A stretch of 64,000 nucleotides of DNA from Trichobilharzia regenti (taxonomy: Eukaryota; Platyhelminthes; Trematoda; Strigeidida; Schistosomatidae), in the NCBI GenBank assembly GCA_944472135.2, contig OX235263.1, forward strand, positions 23,303,379 through 23,367,378. The letters are read 5' to 3'. The position numbers were made by a program, and so were the translations under genes. This document shows positions 33,220-44,445 of the stretch, piece by piece; the first letter of the stretch is position 1, and each line of letters opens with the position of its first letter. The notes under the pieces were generated by a model. It worked only from the letters and a program-made list of their open reading frames with translations. It made no database searches and was not told where the DNA came from.

Positions 33220-33636
33220 CGGGAATCATCGGCAGTACGCACCCACTGGGATTCGAACCCAGGACCTTCCGGTGCGTACTGCCAATGATTCCCAAACTAG
33301 GATGAAACAGCAGCTGTCCAGTACTCCCTAGTTTTCAATGGTTCTCTAACTGATATCAATCCGTGATCAACTCGTAAAAACATAACTAACATAACTTACA
33401 AATCAAACTATAGAAAATTAGTCTGATGCTCGCTAGTGACTTGCTACAGGTTGGAGTTTCCTGAGTTCTAGTGAGAAGTCGTGACCAGTGAGGTCCAATT
33501 AGATGTTACGTGTGTGGATGGATGTTCCACCAACGACAATGGTTGGGATCGCGTTAAATCACGAATTGGTGGAAGTTAGAATTCAGTAGCCATTGAATCG
33601 GGTCCCAGTGGCTGAATGGTATAATTATATTTCAAT
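33220..33636 (+). mobile_element. Circularly permuted SINE-3
   Basis: Order along the DNA: a short inverted head/hammerhead piece (33220-33268), then plus-strand hammerhead (33269-33325), tail, 5' region and finally the A box (CCCAGTGGCTGAATGG, ending at 33636). The normal order is 5' region, head, hammerhead, tail. ATTATATT lies at both edges as a likely target duplication. The hammerhead has GTACTG, CAATGA, TTCC/GGAT, GAAA and CAGTACT. Confidence 0.75.
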
Positions 33637-33659
33637 AGTTTACACACAATGAAAAGTTT

Positions 33660-34465
33660 TGTTATTCGTAATATTTCGAGCAAAATTACTTCCCGTGATC
33701 ATCACACCACTGTTGGTATTGTTTTATTCACACATTTATGATTTGTATTCACATGAATAAATGTCCTATTCAAAATGCTACTCGACAACAACTATCCAAA
33801 AGAATTTATAAAAGATAATATAAAAAAGAGAAAAAAATAGGGTAAAACCGAAGGATGACAAGATGGAAGAATGCAAAAAAAACAGTCACAATACCATATA
33901 AAAATGGTACATCAGAGGCAATTTTTTGAAATACTGGGTTTCGCACCACGTTTAAATCGACGAATTCAATCAAAAATAAGATAAATCAACTGAAAGATCC
34001 CCCCAAAAAAAAGATTCATAAAAACTATGTGATTTACAAAATATCTTGTGCCGAGTGTCCGAATAAGTATGTGGGTCAAACGTCCAGATCACTCACAGTA
34101 AGAGTGAATGAACACAAACGCCTAACTAAAGGTCTTGCAAAAAATTCACCTGTAGATGCACATGCATCGGACAAAAACCACAATATAGATTGGAACAATG
34201 TTTGTATTCCGAAAACTAATATGAATAAATGGAAAGAGAGACTACTAATAACAGAATCTATATTCACATTAAGGTCACACCGGATATATGTAACAAGGGT
34301 GACTTAACAGCACAACTGTCAGCAACCTGGAATATAACTCTCGATACACAAAAATGAATGAACAATAAAAGTGAACTATATTATGAGTACAAATCATAAA
34401 TGTGTGAATAAAACAATTCCAACAGTGGTATGAACACGGGCAGTAATTTTGCTCGAAATAACAAT
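33660..34465 (+). mobile_element. PLE-F 3' part with inverted terminal repeats
   Basis: Inverted repeats at about 33672-33750 and 34385-34462 (shared AATCATAAATGTGTGAATAA) flank a GIY-YIG ORF. The left repeat contains, on the minus strand, a TGATGATCACGGG...CTCGAAAT pattern reminiscent of a hammerhead. Confidence 0.68.
34026..34307 (+). pseudogene. PLE-F GIY-YIG endonuclease
   Basis: Reads VIYKISCAECPNKYVGQTSR, then SLTVRVNEHKRLTKG and HNIDWNNVCIPKTNMNKWKE RLLITES. The first part is the GIY-YIG core (VIYKI...YVGQ) with the arginine-rich helix (SRSLTVRVNEHK). RT coding upstream is reduced to scattered words (LDNNYPKEFIKDNI near 33780). Probably inactive because the RT is missing. Confidence 0.75.
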
Positions 34466-34479
34466 ACAATAATAAGTGT

Positions 34480-34700
34480 TTTGCAATGGATGATGCTGGA
34501 TTTCTATTGAGGTTAATCGCGTTGGGATTTTCTATATGATTTAACAGCCGTTCTGGAACATGCTCTTTTCGACGACATTGGAACATTCTGTTGGTTCTAC
34601 CTATATAGGTGTCACAACAGCTGCAGGTGAACTTGTAGATACAGTTTGAAGTAGAGTCCACAGAATTTCGTCCATTTAATCGCAGGTACAGGGATTGCAA
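34480..34700 (-). pseudogene. PLE-E GIY-YIG domain (frameshifted from RT)
   Basis: Minus strand: STSNCIYKFTCSCCDTYIGR, then TNRMFQCRRKEHVPERLLNH and SSIAKHLL. The GIY-YIG core is CIYKF...YIGR. Comparison with the unbroken copy at 38.8-39.7 kb places a frameshift near 34675, just upstream. Confidence 0.8.
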
Positions 34701-35670
34701 ATGTTTCAGGTGTGAGGGAAAGAAATGTGGCGTAGAATGTGCGTTTGATGGTTGACCGAAGTCTTTGAGTTGTCAACTGCATAATCTGGTCGCCCTTGAA
34801 TGGTAGGTTAATAAAGATGGCTTTCATTGGTACAGAGGCTGTCTGTTCTAGATGTGGTGTAACCTTACTATGACAACTGATGAAGTTTTCTGGATAACCA
34901 TTAGCTAATAAAACTGAATGTACATGTCGAAGCTCATCCATCAGTGTGTCACTCGTGCATATTTTTTGGGCCCTTGAGAACAAACATTTCACTAGTGAAC
35001 GTTTATACTGGATAGGAACAAAACTGGTAAAATGAAGATATTGTCCACTCCACGTCTGTTTACGAAAAATAGAGCGCTGAATCGTTCCATCATCTCTCCT
35101 AGCCACTGTAATATCCAGGAAACCGAGTTTGTTATTCGATTCTAGTTCGGAATTCACTCGAATATTTGGATGTATATGATTAAATAGGGTAATAAAGTTT
35201 TCAATAGATTTACTATTATTACCAATAATGAGAGTATCATCTACATAACGTTTGTACTGCATAAATTCTCCAAGCATACCTTGCATTTGTTTCTCTAATT
35301 TCGGCATGAATATATCTGCTAACAGGTGCCCGAGAGGGCTCCTCATTGCAACACTATCGATTTGTTTGAATGCCTTTTCTTGGAATGTGAATCTAATATT
35401 TTCTGTACACATTAGGATTATGTCTTTGATGTAAGTGACGGGAATGGGTAAGTTTATGCCGTTGCTTGTGATGTAATCGCAAATGAAATCAACAGTTTCA
35501 TGAAGGGGAACATTGGTGAATAAAGATTCTATGTCAATTAAACACATAACCTTTTCCTTAATGTTCAAGGTGTCTAGTGTTTCTGTAAGATCAAATGAAC
35601 TTTTTACAGAATGATTTGATAATGAGTCTCTTACAGGCGTAAGGACCTCTGTAATCCAATACAATAACAT
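34612..35670 (-). pseudogene. PLE-E reverse transcriptase (Cercyon-like)
   Basis: A 352-residue open stretch on the minus strand. The PLE-specific motif A block is CLIDIESLFTNVPL (D46). Then come DSVAMRSPLGHLLAD (motif B, residues 106-119), KRYVDDTLIIG (motif C, YVDD at 142-145), LGFLDITVARRDDGTIQR, and QTWSGQYLHFTSFVPIQYKR. The usual G before SPLG is R here. The N-terminal fingers are missing and the C-terminal ~20 residues are out of frame, so the GIY-YIG domain is uncoupled. It has a sister copy at 38774-39690. Confidence 0.85.
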
Positions 35671-35715
35671 AACTTATCATTGTGTGTAAACTATTGAAAT
35701 ATAATCATACTTTAT

Positions 35716-36232
35716 TTGATCTATTCCACAATGGTCAAACTTTTTACTGACATCAATAGAATCAATAGAATAACTAAGTTATTCAGTAAAATTCCTTTGT
35801 TTATCATAATGACTGACAGTCAGATTTTGGGTAGGTAGGCAGGCAGGTAGGTAGGTATGGCTATTTATCTAAAACTATTATTTGTTTACTTTGCTGGAAT
35901 AAAATTTCTGACTCATGCTTACCTTGAAAATACGTCTAAACATTTTCTTCAGTGTTATTCTAACAAAGATGACTGACAGCGAAATGGAACAAAGTCATTT
36001 CTACTTATTTGTGACCCATACATTGAATGTCAATTTCGTTTTCTGAGTATGGTTCGAAACCAACAAACATCGTTTCAAGTACTGAATGGAGGACATATAT
36101 CGTCAGACACACATCATAGATCTCACCAGTAACTATGATCCTGGAAAAATGCATTTAAATAAAACTCACTGGAATTTTTGCGTGCCTTTTCAGCTTGACT
36201 TTAAGCGAGTTTACACTAACCCACCAGAATAA
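35716..36232. other. No recognisable gene
   Basis: Contains a GTAGGTAGGCAGG tandem at 35830-35858. No trusted ORF. Confidence 0.5.
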
Positions 36233-36388
36233 GCAGGAAGATATTATTATTGTTCCCTTAGGTTCCTAGTGGAACATAGGGCTTCAACTGCACGCCTCCA
36301 CTTGCTTCTGTCTTCTGCTGTGCTTTTCACCTGCATCCATGTTAGTCCAAGTGTGAAGGTATACATTCCACTTGAGGCAGGAAGATAT
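36233..36388 (-). mobile_element. Short RTE-1-like LINE fragment with 12-bp duplication
   Basis: A 132-bp minus-strand LINE end (36245-36376) flanked by GCAGGAAGATAT on both sides. Its tail reads (reverse) GCCCTATGTTCCACTAGGAA, almost the SINE-2 tail. Confidence 0.85.
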
Positions 36389-36732
36389 ATATGTATAGAA
36401 ACAAGTGATATGGAACCTGTTTTAGTAGTAAAATGAATGTTACAATCGAATGGTTTGATCAATAACTCTCTCTCTCTTTCTCTCTGTTATTTCAATTCTG
36501 ATAACCGACTGTCTAATTGTTCGAACTTTTCAAAAACCAAGTCTTACGGCACATTGAAAAAGCTTTACATAATCGTTTTCATTATAGGTTACTTTATACT
36601 TCAAATTCGCGAATTGCAAGTTCTACAGTTTCCTTTAGAAACCGGAATTCTTCACATTATAATATGTGGTGTGCTTGATACCATAAATGGTGGTCAAAAC
36701 GCCAAGCATCAATGCGCGATGATATATACTAT

Positions 36733-36880
36733 TATCTGTTTGAGTTAAGTAGTTGAGAGTCACTCATATGAAACAGTAGTGCTTGCTAGCTAGCCAGATT
36801 GAAGTGATCTAAACCCCGAACGGTCGTTTCACCCACTTGGAGCCACATTTATCAACAGTGTGAAGGGGTGGACCGTATCA
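36733..36880. repeat. Dispersed repeat, copy 2
   Basis: Shares AGTGCTTGCTAGCTAGCCAG with 31050-31200 and 40740-40930. Family unknown. Confidence 0.55.
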
Positions 36881-36889
36881 AAGGGAATT

Positions 36890-37140
36890 TGATGCTCATA
36901 AAAGGCACTGGTGAGGTCAGGGCTACATCAGGAATCGATGAAGTTAGGATTCAAGTGTCAATGAATTCCAGTTCTTCTAGCTAAATAGTCAGCCAGCTTG
37001 ATCCCATAAGCTGAACGTCCCGTATTCGATCCTTGATTGTACGACAGTGAGTGTGCGTCGCTGAAAAGTTTCAGAATAGGACGAAATATGTGTCCACTAA
37101 TCTCTCCAAATAATTTTGGTTTGTGACGAAAATCAAACAA
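36890..37140 (+). mobile_element. Diverged SINE-3-like copy
   Basis: Head with GGATTCAAGTGTCAATG and the B-box-like region CGTATTCGATCC near 37020. A hammerhead remnant lies at 37045-37100 (GTGCGTCGCTGAAAAG, then AGGACGAAATATGTGTCCAC). An old copy. Confidence 0.55.
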
Positions 37141-37494
37141 TTGAATCTTGTAATAGCTTAACAGGATTTACGGCAATAATAATGTCAAGGTTACCGCCAA
37201 GAAGTTTATTCTTCCCCTTCTTCTAATCACCTCCATCTTTTTGCTCTGTTAAAATAAATACGATATATACAACTGAATTTTAATCATCTGATATATGAGG
37301 ACCTACAATATTCTTCTGCTTCACAAAGCATTGGATTTACGCATCACTAAGAATTAGGAATTAACAAATGTTGACACACGACCAGAACGAAGTTGTTCTA
37401 AATTTATTATAATCATGTGATCGTCTTGAAAAGTTCCTGTCTTTAAAGGTATATAAAAAGCCCATTTTACTTCTGTCTTTCTGACTTGATATTA

Positions 37495-37965
37495 GATAGT
37501 AATTACTATTATGCGTCTAGTCCATCGGTGTTGGTGCAGACTGAATTCTATCCGTCAAGTTTGATGAATGTGGTCAACATGCTAGGTTCACTTCCACCAT
37601 CTAGTAACAACAGCACACAGCGCTCTGTGATAGCGAGCCACATAGCTAGAATATTGGCCAAATTGCAAACTTGACTGATAGAATTCAGTCTGCTCCAACA
37701 CCGATGGACCAAATGCATGATACTACTTACTTGTTACCTAGTATTCAATCGAAGTATCTCATGTAGTCAGTCTTACAGAATGTTAATCGCCAGCCCGAAG
37801 AGGTTAATGGACTCTCAGAGGAGCACCAGGTGACCCGGATTTAAAACTCAGCAGGGATATGAGTTCCTTCACGATCGCACATACACCTTCCTGACAAACG
37901 CGAAACCTAGTTGAGGCAAGGCTCACTCATCTTACTTCCATCTCCTTTCTAGTAAGGACGTTGAG
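37495..37965 (+). mobile_element. SINE-5 copy with inverted tail
   Basis: Tails in opposite orientation at 37504-37570 and 37655-37720 form an imperfect palindrome around GCAGACTGAATTCTATC. The plus-strand tail is followed by a joining segment and then a head (near 37770-37850) and a hammerhead remnant (CTTCCTGACAAACGCGAAAC, 37888-37910) that has lost stem II. Confidence 0.65.
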
Positions 37966-38039
37966 AATACGAAATTGATAAATCACATAATCACTTGTGT
38001 AGAGGCGAGTAACAATTCTACTGAAAATACTCTCCCTGA

Positions 38040-38450
38040 TAAGTTACAGGATTTCATCATGAACCGATATCGATTACATAACGATTGGGAAACCAACTGG
38101 AAGTACCGGACTGCTGTTTCGTGCGCCTAGTTTGCGACTCTTATCCAGCAGTACGCCCCCACCAACAGGGTTCCAACCTAGTGCATCCCAGAGACAAGGC
38201 GAGCTACCTCACAGACCATTAAGCCACAGAGATACACCCGATCCAATGGCCAGCCCATAAATTCTAACTTCTGTCAATTCATGACATAGCGCCACCACTA
38301 GCCAATGTCATTGTTGGCAAGTATTTGTCCTTACCTTCGACCTTCTGTACCCTAATGGTCACGACTTTCAATTAAGATCTCAGGCAACTACCTACCTGAA
38401 TAGGGCCAGTCGCTAGTGAGCATCTCATTGATATTCAAATATCAAATACC
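38040..38450 (-). mobile_element. SINE-3, full-length
   Basis: Minus-strand unit matching 41990-42400 closely. The hammerhead remnant lies at 38100-38150 (reverse of GTACTGCTGGATAAGAGTCG, then GCACGAAACAGCAGTCC). The B box is near 38170, and the 5' part ends near 38440. Confidence 0.82.
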
Positions 38451-38773
38451 TAGAAACCAATACCGGAATATCTTCTTGATTAAATGGTATTTACATAGGG
38501 TTACATTACTTTTAGTTTTTAGTTACAACTGCTACTCATTTCTATTAAAGAGGCTGTAAATTATAAGTCACCATGTGGTTACTTATAACAAAAATTAAAC
38601 TGATAGTTACATTTTGACTTAAAATGAGGTGAATGCCACCAAATACACATATTATTGAATAAGGCATTTAGAAGACAAATTTCGCAAGATGATATCATCA
38701 TTTTGTAGTTTCTTTACAACCGCTTTACAACTAACATGGTTAACAATAATAAAATAAAGTTCATGACAATTAC
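38451..38773. other. No recognisable gene
   Basis: AT-rich; no match seen. Confidence 0.5.
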
Positions 38774-39690
38774 TCAGTCATTAATATTGATTTTGTGACC
38801 TGACATTAATAAGTGTTTTGCAATGGATGATGCTGGATTTCTATTAAGATTAATCGCGTTAGTATTTTCGATATGATTTACTAGCCATTTTATAACATAC
38901 TCTTTTCGACGACATTGGAACATTCTGTTAGTTCTACCTATATAGGTGTCACAACAGCTGCAGGTGAACTTGGAGATACAGTTTGAAGTAGAGTCCACAG
39001 AATTTCGTCCTTTAGTCGCAGGTACAGGGATTGCAAATGTTCCAGGTGTGAGAGAAAGAAATGTGGCGTAGAATGTGCGTTTGATGGTTGACCGAAGTCT
39101 TTGAGTTGTCAACTGCATAATCTGGTCGCCATTGAATGGTAGGTTAATAAAGATGGCTTTCATTGGTACAGAAGCTGTCTTTTCGAGATGTGGTTTTTCT
39201 TTGCTGTGACAAGTGATAAACCTCTCCCGATAACCATTAGCTAATAAAACTGAATGTACATGTCGAAGCTCATCCATCAGTGTGTCACTCGTGCATATTT
39301 TTCGGGCCCTTGAGAACAAACATTTCACTAGGGAACGTTTATACTGGATAGGAACAAAACTGGTGAAATGAAGATATTTTCCGCTCCATGTCTGTTTACG
39401 AAAAGTGGATCGCTGAATCATACCATCATCTCTCCTAGTCACTGTAATATCCAGGATATCGGGTTTGTTATTCGATTCTAGTTCTGAAGTCACTCGAATA
39501 TTTGGATACATATGATTAAATAGAGTAATGAAGTTTTCAATAGATTTACTATTATTACCAATAATGAGAGTATCATCTACATAACGTTTATACAGCATAA
39601 ATTCTCCAAGCATACCTTGCATTTGTTTCTCTAATTTCGACATGAATATATCTGCTAACAGGTGCCTGAGAGGGCTCCCCATCGCAACAC
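38774..39690 (-). pseudogene. PLE-E RT-GIY-YIG fusion, truncated
   Basis: An unbroken minus-strand frame covering the C-terminal half of a PLE polyprotein. It shows DSVAMGSPLRHLLADIFM (motif B), KRYVDDTLIIGNN (motif C), FLDIT-type and WSGKYLHFTSFVPIQYK blocks, then the GIY-YIG start NCISKFTCSCCDTYIGRTN and the tail SIAKHLLMSGHKI. SPLG is SPLR and the first Y of the nuclease core is S. The 25 residues before the RT block (39700-39772) are unrelated flank, marking the 5' truncation. It aligns along its length with 34480-35480 and so shows the proper frame of that copy. Confidence 0.85.
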
Positions 39691-39772
39691 TATCGATTTT
39701 TTTGTATGCAAATACGAAGGGCAGTATATGCGGGAGGTGTTTCTTGAAAGCCTCTGTCTGAATTATATGCAA

Positions 39773-40739
39773 ATAATTAAATACTCCTTACAGTCAATCG
39801 AACATCTAAATTCATCCATCCATCTGGCTAGCTGTAGAAGTAATATATCGATTTAGTTGTGAATCATTTCAAAGCCTTTTCTAATCGTGAAATTCAAATC
39901 CGTGCGCAGTAATATATGAGAGCTTATCAGAGAGAAGTTTACTTTTTGTCGTTAACATTTACTAGATTAATACTACAAGGTATATACATATGCATAACTA
40001 AAGCAAACAAATAAAGTTATTACCCTGCCTACCTAACATAACGTCATGACGTTATCACAAGGAAAAATGGTTTCACAGTGTGTTACACCTCTAGAACTAT
40101 ACAGACACTACGTCATAGACCAGAAAGTGATATATACATTTTGTAAGATTGTACAGATCTCCAAGATATAAACAGTAAAAATATTTTTCGTAATTTTAAG
40201 CTAACAAAAACGATTTAGTAAGTGGTTGTATTTTATTGCAAAGAATAAGAAGTGGTTACAGTATATCGACCACTGAATTCAAAATTAATGGATGCGCGGG
40301 AAAAATTAGGCAGCGATAATATGCCCTATCCCATAGTCTTAATCTTTTTTTTAACTACAGATAACTGCCGATGAAAAACTATTTATATGATTTGTTTTCA
40401 ACTAATTTTTTTATTAATTTCTACTTTTAAACCTGTAGTAAGCTAACCAGCCTTCGCCAGACACATCTGCGCACATTGAAAACCTGGACGTACTTGTATA
40501 TGCTTGAGATTTCAGTTTATTTCCTCGACGTGATTCTGATCGTGCTGTTCTATTTTTTTGCAATGCAGGGGGAAACAATATGAGTGCCTGAACTAGCCTA
40601 AACATTTTGCATTGGAATAATTAAGAAAATTAGAAAGTTAGTTAAAAAAGAAAGCTGAAAGACTACAATCAACTGGTGACAGAAATACATAGTAGTAACA
40701 TATGCAAGACAGATATCACAAAAAAACTTCTTCAAACCA
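39773..40739. other. No recognisable gene
   Basis: AT-rich. No ORF or repeat that I can support. Confidence 0.5.
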
Positions 40740-40930
40740 TTATATACTACTAGCTGTTGGATATAAGTAGTTGGGTGGCACTCACATCAACCGATAATAC
40801 TGCTTGCTAGCTAGCTAGCCAGGTTGAAGTGGCCTAAGTATTATTCGGAGGTTTCGCTCTTATACGGTGAACCCCATCAGCAGTGTACTCTGTTTGACTT
40901 AGCTCAAAAAAGTGAATCAGTTGAAACCAC
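40740..40930. repeat. Dispersed repeat, copy 3
   Basis: Shares CTGCTTGCTAGCTAGC with 31.1 and 36.8 kb. On the minus strand CTGATGGGGTTC, then GAGCGAAACC, gives a hammerhead-like core with one core change. Confidence 0.5.
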
Positions 40931-41864
40931 TGGAATTTTGTTTAAATACTTTCGAAAACTGCTGAAATATTACATAGAATAAAATTACAAACTATGAATT
41001 GGTTTGAACCAATTTTTTTGTTCTTATATACTTATTCTAACTAAAATCATTTTTAATACATAAAATGAAGCCGTTATTTATCATATACTCCTAATACAAG
41101 ATAGTTAAGGCAGTTTAACAGCGCCCCTGACTGAATGTCTGACTGTCAATTCTTGCCATAACTTTTTTAAAACACGATGCATTCACAGACTGGCTGTCCT
41201 TATATCAATGCTCGATAGTTACTGATGGCTCTGTACTCACACAATTCTTCTGCTGCCCATCATTGATATCTCTTCAAGGCAACTGATGTCAAATTTGGAT
41301 TTTGAAGTAATCGGACTAATTATAGTAATACAGTGATTGATATTATGAAGCTTGAGTTAATTGGGACGGATCAACTTTACACTTTATCAATGTTTCATAG
41401 CATTCATGGCTAAGAGATAGGTCTCCAACATACCTTTTTTCCAGGAATATCATTTTTAAATTTTGATTCATTGAAGGTTTTCGTGTCATTTGTAAGATAC
41501 ACTTATTATTTGGTGAGTTCGTGCGTGGCAGTGCCGTCCTTTTGGTATTTGCAATGAGGAAATTAAGAATTATGCTGATTTCGTTTCCTTAATAGAAACC
41601 AAGGAATGGAGTTCTTATTATAACTTGTAGTTAGGTGGCAAACTACAGTCGCTTGGCGGTTTACCGTGCATTCCGTTAGGAATAAATCATTTGACATTTG
41701 TAAGCTTAAATGACAATTCTTTGATACATAACATTTTAGAAAGGAAAGAATAAGGAGCTTAGCAAAGGTGTCTCTTCCGCGATTTCATAATGAAATACTG
41801 TACCGTCTCATTTTTATGCGTAAGTTGACATATTTGCACCTATCAAGTATTGGTTTGCGGGGAT
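40931..41864. other. No recognisable gene
   Basis: No trusted ORF and no repeat match noted. Confidence 0.5.
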
Positions 41865-42400
41865 ATTATTACTGGTTAGAGGATTTTACCATGAGACGAT
41901 ATCAGTTAGCTAACCATTGGAAACCCAGGCAGGGAGCACTGGACCGATGTAAGCCCATGATGAAATCCTTCAACCAATTAAACAAAATCCCCAGTACTTG
42001 AATGTCAATGAGATGTTCACTAGCGACTGGCCCTATTCAGGTAGGTAGTTGCCTGAGATCCTAATTCAAAGTCATGACCATTAGGGTACAGAAGGTCGAA
42101 CGTAAGGACGAACACTTGCCGACAATGACATTGACTAGTGGTGGCGCTATGTCATGAATTGACAGAAGTTAGAATTTGTGGGCTGGCCATTGGATCGGGT
42201 GTATCGCTGTGGCTTAATGGTCTGAGAGGTAGCTTGCCTTGTCTCTGAGAAGCACTAGGTTCGAACCTTGTTGGTGGGGGGGGGTACTGCTGGATAAGAT
42301 TCGCAAACTAGGCGCACGAAACAGCTGTACGGTACTTCCAGTTGGTTTTCCAATGTTTCTCCAACCGATATCAGCTAATGATTAAATCCTCCAACCAATA
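41865..42400 (+). mobile_element. SINE-3 with extra tails upstream
   Basis: A minus-strand tail (41870-41945) and a plus-strand tail (41946-41990) precede a full plus-strand unit (41995-42400). A box CTGTGGCTTAATGG and B box AGGTTCGAACC are clear. The hammerhead remnant is GGTACTGCTGGATAAGA, CACGAAACAGCTGT and CGGTACT. The plus tail then unit is a head-to-tail arrangement. Confidence 0.8.
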
Positions 42401-42449
42401 TTTACAATTTTTATGTAATTCGACGCAGTAAGCAAGGGAGGTTAAATGT

Positions 42450-42489
42450 GATAATTATTTTCAATTCGATATGCAAGTTCGGCGATGTG

Positions 42490-42521
<32 letters not shown>

Positions 42522-43000
42522 TGCAGAGGGCATAGAAACAAAATGACGTAGGATTAGTAAATAGTTGCATGATATGTAAAATAGTTTGTAATGAAGAGAA
42601 ACGTAAGCGTGGTGTACTTATAAACCATGTGAACTAGTAATTTCTAAAACGAAAAATGAAAAGAAAAAAGTGAATTGGTAAAGTAAACATACGAGAACTA
42701 AGGAAGTGATCAGAACTAGATCCATGGTAAGTGTAAGGGTTGAACTAGCTTTTTTAAACTCATAGCTCCAGCTTTTCGATATTAATAGTGAGAGCTTCTG
42801 CAGTACAAAGAAGTTGGAAACCCTTCATCTTTGATAGAATTTTATTGACTTTATAAATGACTCTAAACGATGAGTAAGTTGAAATGCTATTGGGGTGTTC
42901 ATTTATAGCACTTCTAATTGAACCATTTCCTTCTCTTTGCATGTAGGTTAGTGTTCTCCAATATTTTTTGAAAGGAAGCGCACATTTCTAACTGATATTC
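42450..43000 (-). mobile_element. PLE-A relic
   Basis: Minus strand. GIY-YIG C-terminal coding at 42760-42942 (FRVIYKVNKIL, then LLCTAEALTINIEKLEL) and a 3' flank resembling 60-250 of the window. A (TA)n run lies at 42495-42521. Confidence 0.7.
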
Positions 43001-43221
43001 ATCGAAACTGATTTCTTAAATAGCGACAAGTAGTCTCAATATCAAATGTTCTGTTGGTGGAGTACCTCCAAACTTCAAAGTTCGTGTTTTTAAGCCTATA
43101 TCGACGTAATATATAACTAACCTTTGAATATGGTACTTTTACGTGTTGAAGCCAGTATGATTGTTAATTTTAGGCATTCATTAGGGGAATACTTCCCTGT
43201 AGGACAAATCTATTTGATTTT

Positions 43222-43690
43222 TTAGTTTACTGCTTTGCGCTTTCAGTGGAAGATAGGGTTTCAGGCTTTAACTTCTAAAGTTTCAATAGCAGTGGTTTTT
43301 ATTTTTCTACAGGATTGGATTGTGCGTTGGTGGCATAGCGGTTAAGACCCTCGCCGACCGTACAAATGGTCCAGGGTTCAAGCCCCGGCCACAGCCGCAC
43401 TTCTTTGCCTCGCTAAGCCAATTATAATACAAGGAAAGGTTGGACATAAGGCCATCAACCCCATCCTGTTAAAATAAATACTGCTACCGAGACTTCAAGC
43501 CTCTAGCTTGAAGCCGTATATCCCACTGGAAACGGGAAGGGATAAAAAAGGGGGATTGGATTGATAATCTCACGCCTAACCTTCCCTTCCTACCAGGTTT
43601 AACATCAGTTAAGCGAGATTTAGGACTGCGTTGGCTGGGAATCGAACCCTAGAGACTAGTCTACCACTACATCGCCAATAGTCCTTTGAA
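43222..43690 (-). mobile_element. Older SINE-2 hosting a younger SINE-2
   Basis: Outer minus-strand copy in two pieces (43222-43321 and 43563-43690); its B box is the reverse of AGGGTTCGATTCCC near 43650. Confidence 0.82.
43312..43562 (+). mobile_element. SINE-2 with 10-bp target duplication
   Basis: A plus-strand copy (43322-43552) flanked by GGATTGGATT on both sides. A box region GTTGGTGGCATAGCGG, B box GGGTTCAAGCCCC, tail TATCCCACTGGAAACGGGA. Confidence 0.9.
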
Positions 43691-44260
43691 TGATTCTCAT
43701 CCACAATGAAAACTATTCCGGAATAAAATTCATACCTACTGTTTTCTTTTCCGAACTTCTATTCCTTCTTGTTTATTTTATTATTATTTTTGTCATTATA
43801 ACTTAATGGGCTTGTTTTCAACATTTTTGAGGAAGTTTACTACTTTACCCCTTTTGCATTGATATCAATCACATGGCTTCATTTATCGGATGATTTGAAA
43901 GAAACCACAACCTTTTTCTTAGTCTTTTTAAACAAGGTAATTGAAAATCAAATTGTTGTGCATTACAACATGTTCAATGAAGGAAGGCTATCAGATGATT
44001 TCATTTAGGAAATTAGTCCACATGACTGAATAGGTGAAGAGTGTGTATGTGTGTGCATGTGTGTTTACTTTGCTAACTTTTTTGTTTAAATTGATCACCA
44101 GATCGCCTTGAAAACATGCTTTAAAACAAGGATAGGGTAAGAATTAAAAGTGATGTACAGGCTACATTTTATGGGTAGATTTTAAGTACAGACCAACTTT
44201 AGGCTTCTGTTAAATGTCATAAAATAATTTACCGTATCATTAATATTATTATTATGGCTT
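43691..44260. other. No recognisable gene
   Basis: AT-rich; (GT)n at 44041-44066. Confidence 0.5.
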
Positions 44261-44445
44261 ATTTTATTCCTTTACGTTTCCAGTGGAACATAGGCGGCTT
44301 CAAGCTTCTTGAGCCTTGAAATGTTGGTAACAGTGGTGTGTTTATTTTTACGGGATGGAGTTGCTAGCCTCATGTTAAACCTTCCCTCATTAACAGTGTT
44401 TTTACTGGCTTAGCAAGGTAAAGGATTGCATCTGTGACCGGGGAT

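Larger units (their letters stand above)
33195..35715. mobile_element. PLE complex bounded by inverted repeats
   Basis: AAATAAAGTATGATTATATT (33200-33219) followed, after a SINE-3 insertion, by TCAATAGTTTACACACAATG (33642-33661) is mirrored at 35672-35715. Inside are a plus-strand PLE-F 3' part (33660-34465) and a minus-strand PLE-E (34475-35670). PLEs with inverted terminal repeats are known, so the outer pair may be PLE-E termini. Confidence 0.65.
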
